Positions 24,934 to 32,526 of a stretch of DNA of 35,882 bases are shown here, piece by piece. The stretch comes from an uncultured Lentisphaerota bacterium (GTDB lineage: Bacteria > Verrucomicrobiota > Lentisphaeria > Oligosphaerales > CAITYL01): contig CAITYL010000243.1 in NCBI GenBank assembly GCA_903896595.1, forward strand, positions 1 through 35,882. The letters are read 5' to 3'. The notes beneath the pieces were generated by a model. The model did not search any database and was not told the origin of the DNA. It was given only the letters and a program-made list of their open reading frames with translations. The translations under genes were made by a program, and so were the position numbers. Position 1 is the stretch's first letter; each line of letters opens with the position of its first letter.

Positions 24934-26907
24934 ATGAACCACTCTGGCAAAAGTCTTGGCACCTTGGGTGAGTTGTTCCCGGACAGCGCGGTCACCTGCC
25001 GCATTTCCGGCTGCCATTCCCTGATCCCGATTCCCCGCGGCGGCACGGCCCCCGCCGACCGGCTCTGCGACAGTTGCCGCGAGCAACTGGCGACCCTGCA
25101 AGACCGGCCAATGCCGTGCAGCGGCAGCGGCTGTACCGCCACCTGGTCCTGGCCGCGTCAGCAGCAGCACGAGGCCCTGCTCCGCAACGAACCGCCGCCG
25201 CGACGCCTCTGCGATGCCTGCAAGAACAAGCGCAATTCCATGCAGGACAAAGAGATGCCTTGCCGGATCAAGGGCTGTTCCGGTACCTGGCTGCTGACCC
25301 GGGACGAACAATGGCGCGACGACGGCACCGCCGCCCAAGCCCGTTTTTGCCCGACCTGTTTCCAAAAATACCAGACCCTGCGCGACCAGGCCGTGCCCTG
25401 CCGCATCAAAGGCTGCCACAGCAGCTGGACGTGGAACCGCTACCAACAATTGGAACACCTGGCGGCCGGCAAAGCCCTCACCGCCGCGCCCAAGCGGATG
25501 TGCCGCGACTGCGCCGCCAAGGTGGCCTCGCTCAAGGACGCCGAAGTCCCCTGCAAGGTTAAAAACTGCAAACGCACCGTGCCGTTTCCCGCGTTCGCCC
25601 AGTTGGAACACCTGCTGAATCATGGTCCGGAACACCCGGCCCAAGGACGGATGTGCGCCGAATGTTTCCGCTTCCTCTCCTCCATTAGCGACCAGGCGAT
25701 GCCCTGCCGTCACCGCGGCTGCACCCACACCTGGCCCCATACCCGCACCGCCCAACTTCAGGACTGGCTGGCCGGACGCCCCCCGCCCCAAGGCCGGCTC
25801 TGCGAAGTCTGCACCCGCCGGATCAAGGAGACCAAGGAGCGGGCCATGCCCTGTGCCGTCCCCGGTTGCACGAACACGTGGACCTACAACGCCGCCGACC
25901 AAGTCCGCGACCGTTGCGCCGGCAAACCCGCCCCGGCCGGCCGCCGCTGCCATGCCTGCGAGGAGTTCCAAGCCAAGCACCCCGCCAGTGATGTCCCCTG
26001 CGCCACCTGCGGCGCGTCCATTGCCTGGTCCGCCTATGAGCAACTGCTGACCGAAAAGGGGGCGTTCACCAAGCCCACCGTCTGCGCCGCCTGCAACGAA
26101 AAAACCCTCGCCGTCAAACGCCAGGAACCCCCGGTGCATCGCGACGAAGCCCACAAAAACGTCATCCGTCTCCCCAATAATGGCCGGTGGAACCAGGACC
26201 CGGCCATTGCCCAATGGCCGCCGCACTTGACCCATGACGTCATCACCGCCGCCCAGACCGCCGACCTGCGCATTGTCGCCCTGGGCGATGATCTGACGTG
26301 GTCCGCCGCCGACCCCGCCGAAGCTTGGCCCGCCCTCCTCCAGCACAAGCTTAACGAGGACACTTCCCGCCGCACCTGCGTCATCAACGCCGGCATCCCC
26401 GGCACCACCAGCGCGCAGGGTGCCGTACGGGTCCCGCGGGACGTGACCGCCTTCGCCCCGCACCTGGTCATGGTCTCCTTTGTCCTCGGCGATGCCTGGG
26501 TCGACCCGGCGACCGATTATGACCGCCACCCCCGCCACCGCCTGCCACCGGACGCCGCCGGCCAATCGCTTAATGAGCTTTTCGCCAAGCTGAAGGAACT
26601 CGGCTGCCCCATCCTGTTCTGGACGCCCAATCCGATCCTGCCCGAGGACGAGGCGGAACGTCTCGGCCCGGAACAGCTCAAGTGGGCGACCGAGATGGCA
26701 GCCAGCTTCGATCACACCATGGCCCAGGCCAGACATCTCTGCGCGCAGCATCAGATTCCCGTCGTGGACGTCCACGCCCGGTTTGAGGTCAACGGGAAAA
26801 AGAGCACCCGACATTGGATGCGCGACTGGTGCCACCACAACCCCGCCGGCGCCCGCAACATCGCCGCCTGGCTCGCCGAAGCCATGCCCGCCCCCGTCAC
26901 CCCATAA
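24934..26907 (+). CDS. Eight-repeat zinc-ribbon-like array fused to an SGNH-hydrolase-like domain
   Basis: 657 residues. Residues 22-387 contain eight repeats of about 46 residues. Each has C-x4-C, then usually Thr-Trp, then C-x2-C: C22/27/45/48, 62/67/93/96, 110/115/139/142, 156/161/190/193, 207/212/241/244, 258/263/290/293, 307/312/339/342 and 356/359/384/387 (the last begins C-x2-C). The repeats typically open '[MV]PC'. This spacing fits four-cysteine zinc sites, 32 cysteines in all. Residues 445-648 look like an SGNH/GDSL domain: block I 'LGDDLTW' (450-456), block II 'NAGIPGTTS' (485-493), block III 'LGDAW' (518-522), block V 'DWCHHNPAG' (631-639). D453 replaces the nucleophile serine, and the block III Asn is absent. 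No signal peptide, so cytoplasmic. I know no described family with this architecture; nucleic-acid or protein binding by the array is inference. Confidence 0.85.
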   Translation: MNHSGKSLGTLGELFPDSAVTCRISGCHSLIPIPRGGTAPADRLCDSCREQLATLQDRPMPCSGSGCTATWSWPRQQQHEALLRNEPPPRRLCDACKNKRNSMQDKEMPCRIKGCSGTWLLTRDEQWRDDGTAAQARFCPTCFQKYQTLRDQAVPCRIKGCHSSWTWNRYQQLEHLAAGKALTAAPKRMCRDCAAKVASLKDAEVPCKVKNCKRTVPFPAFAQLEHLLNHGPEHPAQGRMCAECFRFLSSISDQAMPCRHRGCTHTWPHTRTAQLQDWLAGRPPPQGRLCEVCTRRIKETKERAMPCAVPGCTNTWTYNAADQVRDRCAGKPAPAGRRCHACEEFQAKHPASDVPCATCGASIAWSAYEQLLTEKGAFTKPTVCAACNEKTLAVKRQEPPVHRDEAHKNVIRLPNNGRWNQDPAIAQWPPHLTHDVITAAQTADLRIVALGDDLTWSAADPAEAWPALLQHKLNEDTSRRTCVINAGIPGTTSAQGAVRVPRDVTAFAPHLVMVSFVLGDAWVDPATDYDRHPRHRLPPDAAGQSLNELFAKLKELGCPILFWTPNPILPEDEAERLGPEQLKWATEMAASFDHTMAQARHLCAQHQIPVVDVHARFEVNGKKSTRHWMRDWCHHNPAGARNIAAWLAEAMPAPVTP

Positions 26908-26912
26908 GTAGG

Positions 26913-26932
26913 GGCAGGCCCCCGTGCCTGCC
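26913..26932. terminator. Hairpin after the zinc-ribbon/SGNH gene
   Basis: Seven-base stem GGCAGGC/GCCTGCC with a six-base loop, beginning five bases after the stop codon and ending 18 bases before pheA. No T-run. May be an attenuating stem or part of a dispersed repeat of the type GGGGCAGGCCCCCGTGCC. Confidence 0.45.
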
Positions 26933-26950
26933 GCCTTCTCTCTCCCAATT

Positions 26951-28003
26951 ATGCACGCTTGGCAGAACCAACTCGAAACCCTGGACAAGCAGTTGCTGGA
27001 CCTGCTTAACGCGCGTTGCCGGCTGGTCGGCACCGCCGCCGGCGGCGCCGCCGACCCGGAACAGGCCCTGTGGGAAAGCGGCGAACTGGAACGTCTGCTG
27101 GCGGCCGGGCAGGGGCCGTTGTCGGCGGAGCGCGCCAAAGCGATTTTTCGCGAAATTCAGGCCGCCGCCCTGGAATTGCGCCAAGCCCCCGCCGTCGCGT
27201 ATCTCGGTCCGTCAGGCACCAACACCCACCAGGCCGCCCTGGGCCGCTTTGGCAACACCGTCCACTATCTGGCCCGACCGACCATTCCCGACGTTTTCGA
27301 GGCCGTGACCCGCAACCAGGCGGCCTTCGGCGTCGTGCCGGTGGAAAACTCCACCGAAGGGGCCGTCACCTATACCCTGGACATGTTTGCCGACTCCCCG
27401 GTCAAGATCAGCGCCGAAATCAACATGCGCATCCACAACCACCTGATCGGCAGCGGCTCGCGCGAACGTCTGCGCGTCCTGTACAGCCATCCCCAAGTGT
27501 TTGGCCAGTGCCGGCAGTGGTTGCGCCGGCACCTGCCGGCCGTCCCCTTGGTCGAAACCTTCAGCACCACCGAAGCCGCCGCGCGCGCCGCCGCCGAGGA
27601 AGACGCCGGGGCCATCGCCGGCCCCCTCGCCGCGGAACAGTACCGCCTGCCCGTCATGGAAGCCAATATTGAAGACACCGCCGGCAACACCACGCGCTTC
27701 TTCGTCATCGGCACCCGCGACACCGCCCCCACCGGCAACGACAAAACCTCCATCCTCTTCGCCATCAAGGACCGGGTCGGCGCCCTGCTCGACAGCCTCG
27801 AACCGTTCCGCCGCCATGGCATCAGCCTTTCCTTTATTGAAAGCCGCCCCTCCCGCCGCAAGTCTTGGGATTATCACTTCTTCGTCGATTTTGTCGGACA
27901 CGCCGCCGAGCCCAAGGTTCAAGCCATGCTGCACGATCTTGGCGAACAATGCCAATCCGTCAAGCTCCTTGGCAGCTACCCCCGCGCCGCCGCCCCAACG
28001 TGA
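26951..28003 (+). CDS. pheA: Prephenate dehydratase (P-protein type) PheA
   Basis: 350 residues. Residues 1-80 resemble an AroQ chorismate mutase helix bundle ('LDKQLLDLLNARCRLVG') but miss the usual lysine and other catalytic positions, so mutase activity is doubtful. Residues about 83-260 are prephenate dehydratase: 'VAYLGPSGTNTHQAA', 'VPVENSTEGAVTYTLD', and the catalytic 'NTTRFFVIG'. Residues about 270-345 form an ACT domain with 'GALLDSLEPFRRHGISLSFIESRP', the phenylalanine-binding signature, indicating feedback inhibition. Converts prephenate to phenylpyruvate. I use ATG 26951 since this begins the mutase helix. Confidence 0.92.
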   Translation: MHAWQNQLETLDKQLLDLLNARCRLVGTAAGGAADPEQALWESGELERLLAAGQGPLSAERAKAIFREIQAAALELRQAPAVAYLGPSGTNTHQAALGRFGNTVHYLARPTIPDVFEAVTRNQAAFGVVPVENSTEGAVTYTLDMFADSPVKISAEINMRIHNHLIGSGSRERLRVLYSHPQVFGQCRQWLRRHLPAVPLVETFSTTEAAARAAAEEDAGAIAGPLAAEQYRLPVMEANIEDTAGNTTRFFVIGTRDTAPTGNDKTSILFAIKDRVGALLDSLEPFRRHGISLSFIESRPSRRKSWDYHFFVDFVGHAAEPKVQAMLHDLGEQCQSVKLLGSYPRAAAPT

Positions 28004-28090
28004 CGGATTGAACCAGTTGAGAATCCGGCGGAATGGCCTTATCTTTAACTCGGTTTGGGAGTTGCAACAACGTCCCCATGAGGTAATCCG

Positions 28091-28822
28091 ATGAATCAGT
28101 CGTCCATCCTTTGGCGCCGTGCCAGTGCCGCCCTTTGGCTTACCGCCGCAGCCCTGGCTATGGCGGCGGACTCCGCCGCACCGTCCACCCCGCCCCCCCC
28201 GCCAACCAATGTCCCGGCGGTGGTCGCGCCCGCCACCCCGCGCCAGTTGCCGCCGCCCCGCCTGGACGCCGGCGCGCCGCTGATGCAGGCGCTCAAGGCC
28301 CGGCGCACCCAGCGGCAATTCAGCCAGGAACCCCTGTCGCCCCAGTTGCTCGGCGACCTGTTGTGGGCCGCCATCGGCGTCAACCGCCCGGATTCCGGCC
28401 GGCGCACCGCCCCCACCGCCTGTGATTGGCGCGAAATTGATGTCTATGTGGCCGCCGCGGACGGCTTGTTTCTCTACAATCCCTCCAAGCACGCCCTCGT
28501 CCCGGTCCTGCCCGCCGACCTGCGTGTCCAGGCCACCGTCCAAACCTTTGCCCACCCGCCTCCCATTGTCCTGATCTTTGTCGCGGACCTGTCCCGCATG
28601 AAGGACGCCCCCGAGACCGACCGCGTTTTCTATTCCGCCACCGACACCGGGTATGTCAGCCAAAACGTCTATCTGTTCGCCGCCTCCGAACATTTGGCCA
28701 CCGTGGTCTGCGGCATGATTGATCGCGAGATTCTGGCCACCGCCATGAAGCTGCGCCCCGCGCAAAACATCATTCTCACCCAACCCATCGGCCATCCCCT
28801 CACCCCCATCCCCGGGGAATGA
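28091..28822 (+). CDS. Exported nitroreductase-family protein
   Basis: 243 residues. N-terminal signal 'WRRASAALWLTAAALAMAADS' with a likely cleavage after AMA (about residue 25), then a Pro-rich linker to about 58, then a nitroreductase domain: 'LKARRTQRQFSQEPLSPQLLGDLLWAA', the central 'YVSQNVYLFAASEHLATVVCG' helix and 'LTQPIGHP' near the end. This SagB/nitroreductase-like class binds FMN. An adjacent Arg-Arg in the signal suggests possible Tat export of a folded flavoprotein, though the following residues are not a textbook Tat motif. Its stop overlaps the next start by ATGA. Substrate unknown. Confidence 0.85.
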   Translation: MNQSSILWRRASAALWLTAAALAMAADSAAPSTPPPPPTNVPAVVAPATPRQLPPPRLDAGAPLMQALKARRTQRQFSQEPLSPQLLGDLLWAAIGVNRPDSGRRTAPTACDWREIDVYVAAADGLFLYNPSKHALVPVLPADLRVQATVQTFAHPPPIVLIFVADLSRMKDAPETDRVFYSATDTGYVSQNVYLFAASEHLATVVCGMIDREILATAMKLRPAQNIILTQPIGHPLTPIPGE

Positions 28823-29478
28823 ATACCGTCGCATTAACCATCGGCGATGAGGACGCGGCGGCACAAGCGGCGGTCACGGTTTGGCGCCACGGCGGCGTGG
28901 TGGCGGTGCCGACCGAAACGGTGTACGGTCTGACCGTGCGCTGGAACGACCCCGCGGCGTGGGAGCGGTTGTTCGATCTCAAACGCCGGCCGCGCGACAA
29001 ACAGCTGCAAATGCTGGCCTTCGATTTGGCCATGGCCGAACGCGCCGGGCTGCTGCCGGATGCCCACATCCAACGGATCGCCGCCCGTTTTTGGCCGGGC
29101 CCCCTGACCCTGGTCTGTCCCGCCGCCGGCGAGGCCCCCGGGGCCACCATCGGCCTGCGCCTGCCCGACCATGCGTTCATCCGCCGCGCCCTGAAATTGC
29201 TCGGCGAGCCGCTCGCCGCCACCAGCGCCAACCTCTCCGGCGCCCCGCCAGGCACCGATGTGGCCGGCGCCGTGGCGGGGCTCGACGGCCAGCCCGACCT
29301 GCTCATTGACGGCGGTCCCGCCCGCCTCGGCCAGGCTTCCACCGTCGCCGCCCTCGCCGCCGACGGTACCCTGCGCATCCTCCGCCCCGGCGTCATCACC
29401 GAAGCCCAGCTTCGCGCCGCCCTCCAACTATCCATTTTTAAGCGGCCGGGTAACGGCTCGAGTCGGCCAGCGTCTTGA
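28819..29478 (+). CDS. tsaC: L-threonylcarbamoyladenylate synthase (Sua5/YrdC family)
   Basis: 219 residues. 'GGVVAVPTETVYGLTVRWND' near 25-44, substrate loop 'FDLKRRPRDKQLQML' near 53-67, 'RFWPGPLTLVCPA' near 90, 'PLAATSANLSGAPPGTD' near 132-148 and 'LRILRPGVIT' near 187 are the full YrdC signature. Makes threonylcarbamoyl-AMP for the t6A modification of tRNA position 37. Translationally coupled to the nitroreductase by ATGA. The last 14 codons run into the 3' end of the convergent DTW gene. Confidence 0.93.
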   Translation: MNTVALTIGDEDAAAQAAVTVWRHGGVVAVPTETVYGLTVRWNDPAAWERLFDLKRRPRDKQLQMLAFDLAMAERAGLLPDAHIQRIAARFWPGPLTLVCPAAGEAPGATIGLRLPDHAFIRRALKLLGEPLAATSANLSGAPPGTDVAGAVAGLDGQPDLLIDGGPARLGQASTVAALAADGTLRILRPGVITEAQLRAALQLSIFKRPGNGSSRPAS

Positions 29479-30706
29479 CCAGGGCCACCAGTGTGGACAG
29501 GCGCCGGCCGGCGCGCCCCTGCAAGCCCAGATCCGTGACCTGGCACCCGCTGCCGACCCGCTCCAGCAGGCCTTCCACCGTCCCGCTGCGATGCTGCAAG
29601 GCCTGCGCCGCCAGGGCACGCAAATCCACCGGCGCCCCCGGCCGTACCCACCCTTCCCGCTCGGCAAGACTGCTGAAAAAATGCCCCCACAGCACCAGCA
29701 CGTCATCCGGCCGGAGAAAAGCCTGCCACGACTGCAGCCAGGCCTGCGGCGACACCCCACCCCGCACCTGGGCCTCGGAAATCCCGGCGTGGCCACAGGT
29801 CAGCGGGGCCAACGGCCCCTTGGGAGCGACGAACACCTCGTAGCTTTCGCCGCTCGCGGGCCGGTGGGCAACCCAATGTACAACGCTGGGTTCCCGATAG
29901 TTCGGATCCCGCACCGGCCAGGCATTGGCTTCGCCCTGCACACACACCAGCCGGCCGTAATCCTGGGCCAAGCGCGCAAATGGCGGTTTCCGGGGCTTGC
30001 GCCGCCGCACATGGCGGCTCCGTCCCTTGCCCACTTCCGTCTGGTACCACACCTGCCGCGCCACCATGGCATGAAACGGCTCCAGTAACTTTTCGGTGGC
30101 AAAGCCATCCGGTTCAATCAACCCAAGCGCCTCAGCCAGGGCCTCAATCGTGGACACACAATGCGCCGCGGGCTCCTTGCGGATGCGGTACTCGCTCGGA
30201 TGCGACGGTGTAAACGCCACCATCGGCAACTGTTGCAGCCAGGGATTCAGGTGCAGCAACTTCCTGGCCTCGCGCCAGGTACCGTCAATCACAATTAATT
30301 TCACGTCCGAAACCCCGCGCAGTTCCCGGATGTCACGAGCGCCGGGCTTGGGAAACAGCACGTAGGCCGATGACGACGATGCCAGTTCCCCTTGGATCAC
30401 AGCATCCTGCGCAAAATCAACCCCCACCCGCAACACGGAGTTGGGCAGCGACAAGTGCGCCATCCGCGCCGTGCCCACCGCCATCTCCTGTTCCCGCGGA
30501 TGCTGCAACAGGATCACCCGGGTCTGCGTGGGCAAGGCATGCAGGTGGGCGCAATAACAGACGACCTGAGGCCGTTCGCACCGCGGACAAACGGCACGCC
30601 CCGGCGGCGGAGCAGATATTGACGGATCGGAGGTATCCGTTGGTAGCAGATGCGCCTCAACGACGCTCTCAAAGGCCCGTTCGGTATGAACTCCAACGTT
30701 TTTCAT
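29438..30706 (-). CDS. tapT: DTW-domain tRNA aminocarboxypropyltransferase with long C-terminal extension
   Basis: 422 residues. Cysteine motif 'CPRCERPQVVCYC' at 40-52, 'ILLQHPREQ' near 65, and 'LIVIDGTWREARKLL' at 137-151, which carries the DTW-type motif as DGTW; 'SEYRIRKEP' near 171 completes the DTW domain (about 36-225). This family transfers an aminocarboxypropyl group from SAM to tRNA uridine (acp3U). Residues 250-422 are an additional domain ('VHWVAHRPASGESYEVFVAP', 'DVLVLWGHFFSSLAEREG', 'DLRALAAQAL') with a faint resemblance to an exonuclease fold lacking its acidic residues. Starts at 30706, overlapping the PIN gene stop by ATGA. Its 3' end overlaps tsaC by 41 bases, convergently. 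Confidence 0.85.
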   Translation of the reverse strand: MKNVGVHTERAFESVVEAHLLPTDTSDPSISAPPPGRAVCPRCERPQVVCYCAHLHALPTQTRVILLQHPREQEMAVGTARMAHLSLPNSVLRVGVDFAQDAVIQGELASSSSAYVLFPKPGARDIRELRGVSDVKLIVIDGTWREARKLLHLNPWLQQLPMVAFTPSHPSEYRIRKEPAAHCVSTIEALAEALGLIEPDGFATEKLLEPFHAMVARQVWYQTEVGKGRSRHVRRRKPRKPPFARLAQDYGRLVCVQGEANAWPVRDPNYREPSVVHWVAHRPASGESYEVFVAPKGPLAPLTCGHAGISEAQVRGGVSPQAWLQSWQAFLRPDDVLVLWGHFFSSLAEREGWVRPGAPVDLRALAAQALQHRSGTVEGLLERVGSGCQVTDLGLQGRAGRRLSTLVALVKTLADSSRYPAA

Positions 30707-31068
30707 CGCGAGTCTTTCCCTTCCCAGCGTCCCAACCGCTTGGCGCACTCCACAGGCGGAAGAAAGCTCTGGCCGGTCATCAGCCGGTGCAATCGTGCCG
30801 CCGCTTCTACCGCTGGCAGCAATTTCTTCTGGACCAGCGAATCAAGCACCCACAATACACCTCGAACCTCAACTCCGCTCTTGGTTGCCGCGTTCCTTAA
30901 CGTCCGGTCCCCTGAAAGGAGGATGGCGCCCAGGGTTTGCGCAAGTTGGTACGCCGAGGCGTCCGGCAGGCTGACGTGCATTTCAATGTCCAGCTTGAAC
31001 CACAGCCCCAGCAGGTCGGCCTCCGCAAGATCAATCAGGATGTTGGCGTCCTTGACGGCGGCTTTCAT
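30703..31068 (-). CDS. PIN-domain protein, internally shortened (toxin-like)
   Basis: 121 residues. 'VKDANILIDLAEADLLGLW' carries the first PIN aspartate (D7); 'LPDASAYQLAQTLGAILLSGDRTLRNA' carries the later ones (D36, D54); 'GVLWVLDSLVQKKLL' and 'CAKRLGRW' are typical of DUF3368/VapC-like toxins. A normal family member has about 30-40 more residues between these blocks, containing the conserved glutamate; here 'DIEMHVS' joins 'LPDASA' directly, in frame. So either a natural internal deletion or a catalytically dead PIN. Located nine bases after the ImmA/IrrE gene with GAGGA before ATG, as expected for a toxin-antitoxin pair. Its stop overlaps the DTW gene start. Confidence 0.8.
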   Translation of the reverse strand: MKAAVKDANILIDLAEADLLGLWFKLDIEMHVSLPDASAYQLAQTLGAILLSGDRTLRNAATKSGVEVRGVLWVLDSLVQKKLLPAVEAAARLHRLMTGQSFLPPVECAKRLGRWEGKDSR

Positions 31069-31077
31069 GGGGCGTCC

Positions 31078-32157
31078 TCAGGCGATGACCTCTCTCAGCT
31101 CTTTCCGGAACGCCCCCAAGTCCTGATTCAGCAGGGCCGCACCCTTGGACAGGCTGATCTCTTCTTCGGCCACCGCCCGCCGCACCAGTTGCGGAAAGCG
31201 CATCGGCGCCTCCTGGCCCCGGTATTCCTCGTCGCCGGGTTCGCCACCTTTTTCCCGCCATTGCTCCTGCTTGACATACTCCCAGAATTTCCGGTAGGTC
31301 GCCGCCTGGATCAGCCCCAACTGGTTGGCGCGCGTCATCATGGCCATGATGGAAACCCCGAACTGAAGTTTCATCTCGATCAGTTCCCGAAGGCTGAACC
31401 GGTTCCGCACCTTCCCGAACGCCTCGGAAAAGGTCTCTTTCGGCAACAGGAACGCGCCGGCAAAATAGGTGGCGATCTTTTCTTCCAACTCCTCGTCCTC
31501 GGGAAGCGGCAGCACCACATGCGCCAGCTCATGTACGGCCGTCATGCGTTTCCGCGGCAGGTTCTTGTCGAGCCAGCCGGCCAGAACCACCACCGGCCCG
31601 GCGTCCGTAGCGGCGCTGAAGCCATCGAATCCGTCATTCACGGCCGCCGTCAACTCGCAGACTTTGATGCCCTTGTTTTCCAACAGTTCAATCACACTGG
31701 GAATGGCATCGTTCCCCAAGTTCCATTTCTCCCGCAACGCCGTCGCCAGTTGCTCCGCTTCTTCCAGGGAGCGGACGGGGTTGCCTTCAAGGGGCGGCAC
31801 AAAGGTGCGGACATCGCCGACGATTTCTTCGGCCTCGCGGTAGCGCTCCAGAAAATCCACCGCCTGTTCCCGGACCGCCTTTTTCTCCATTTCCGATAGC
31901 CCCGCCTTTTTCCGAAAGCGGATGCCCACCAGCTTGATCGTGAACGGCCGCACAAAGAAATCCACCGGCTGCCCCAAGGCCGCCGCCACGGCAATCAACA
32001 CCGCGCTTCCCGGCGACATCTCGCCGCGCTCGTACCGCGCCAGCGCATTGTGGGATACCTTGCTCCCCGTCTCCTGCGCCAACTCACGCAACGACCACCC
32101 GCGCATGGTGCGCGCCTGTCGCAGCCGCTGCCCGAACAGGTTCTCCGTGGTGCCCAT
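31078..32157 (-). CDS. XRE-family regulator with ImmA/IrrE metallopeptidase domain
   Basis: 359 residues. N-terminal HTH at about 8-65 ('LRQARTMRGWSLRELAQETG', 'LARYERGEMSP'). ImmA/IrrE-type peptidase domain about 135-250 with zinc motif 'HELAH' at 209-213 and the downstream Glu in 'EEKIATYFAGAFLLP'. The C-terminal 100 residues are helical and typical of COG2856 antitoxin/regulators. Proteins of this type, next to PIN toxins, are predicted antitoxins; some cleave repressors. An inverted repeat upstream of its start is the probable autoregulatory operator. Confidence 0.9.
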   Translation of the reverse strand: MGTTENLFGQRLRQARTMRGWSLRELAQETGSKVSHNALARYERGEMSPGSAVLIAVAAALGQPVDFFVRPFTIKLVGIRFRKKAGLSEMEKKAVREQAVDFLERYREAEEIVGDVRTFVPPLEGNPVRSLEEAEQLATALREKWNLGNDAIPSVIELLENKGIKVCELTAAVNDGFDGFSAATDAGPVVVLAGWLDKNLPRKRMTAVHELAHVVLPLPEDEELEEKIATYFAGAFLLPKETFSEAFGKVRNRFSLRELIEMKLQFGVSIMAMMTRANQLGLIQAATYRKFWEYVKQEQWREKGGEPGDEEYRGQEAPMRFPQLVRRAVAEEEISLSKGAALLNQDLGAFRKELREVIA

Positions 32158-32172
32158 GGTGCCCGCCTCCGA

Positions 32173-32211
32173 TGTTTACAAAACTAAAGGAACACTTAAA
32201 ATCTGTAAACA
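32173..32211 (-). promoter_or_regulatory. Promoter and operator of the ImmA/IrrE-PIN pair
   Basis: Perfect eight-base inverted repeat TGTTTACA (32173-32180) and TGTAAACA (32204-32211), 23 bases apart. On the minus strand, TTTACA at 32209-32204 can be the -35 box and TAGTTT at 32186-32181 the -10 box with a 17-base spacer, placing one arm over the -35 box and the other over the start site. AT-rich, unlike its surroundings. Suggests repression by the XRE protein encoded 16 bases downstream. Confidence 0.65.
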
Positions 32212-32360
32212 ATGTACCATAGTATTCCGCTAAAGCAAAGAGCCGACACGGCGTTGACGCGCCAGGCCGGCTCCCGCCTCCAGAATACGCCCCTCTTGGA
32301 GGGACAATGGCCGGAGGCCATGCATACGGAACTGCAAGCCGTGTAACATGGTCGTCGCCC

Positions 32361-32384
32361 GCGTTTCGTCCACGCACGAAACGC
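32361..32384. terminator. Hairpin 1 downstream of tatA
   Basis: Perfect nine-base stem GCGTTTCGT/ACGAAACGC with a six-base loop. It lies in the 369-base gap 32158-32526 between the divergently ended tatA and the ImmA gene promoter. The gap also holds a second hairpin and an imperfect GAGCCG/CGGCTC stem near 32240-32273, and no gene. Confidence 0.5.
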
Positions 32385-32388
32385 AGAA

Positions 32389-32414
32389 GCGGAGCCGTCG
32401 AAAGGCGGCTCCGC
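32389..32414. terminator. Hairpin 2 downstream of tatA
   Basis: Perfect nine-base stem GCGGAGCCG/CGGCTCCGC with an eight-base loop, four bases from hairpin 1 and about 110 bases past the tatA stop. The tandem arrangement of two stems resembles a REP-type 3' element. Confidence 0.5.
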
Positions 32415-32526
32415 CTACTTGGAGTCAAATTGTTCGTAATGCTGCAAAATCAGACCAACCAAATTCCCCCCCCAAGCGCAATGACTTGCTGCTTAAAAAA
32501 CAAGCTGTCCGCATCCCCGGTATTGA

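Noticed and set aside
27212..28864. A 550-residue minus-strand open frame opposite pheA and the nitroreductase
   Set aside because: No domain is recognisable and it is antisense to clear protein families.
30650..31126. Antisense open frames opposite the PIN and DTW genes
   Set aside because: No recognisable domains; the minus-strand genes have coupled starts and family motifs.
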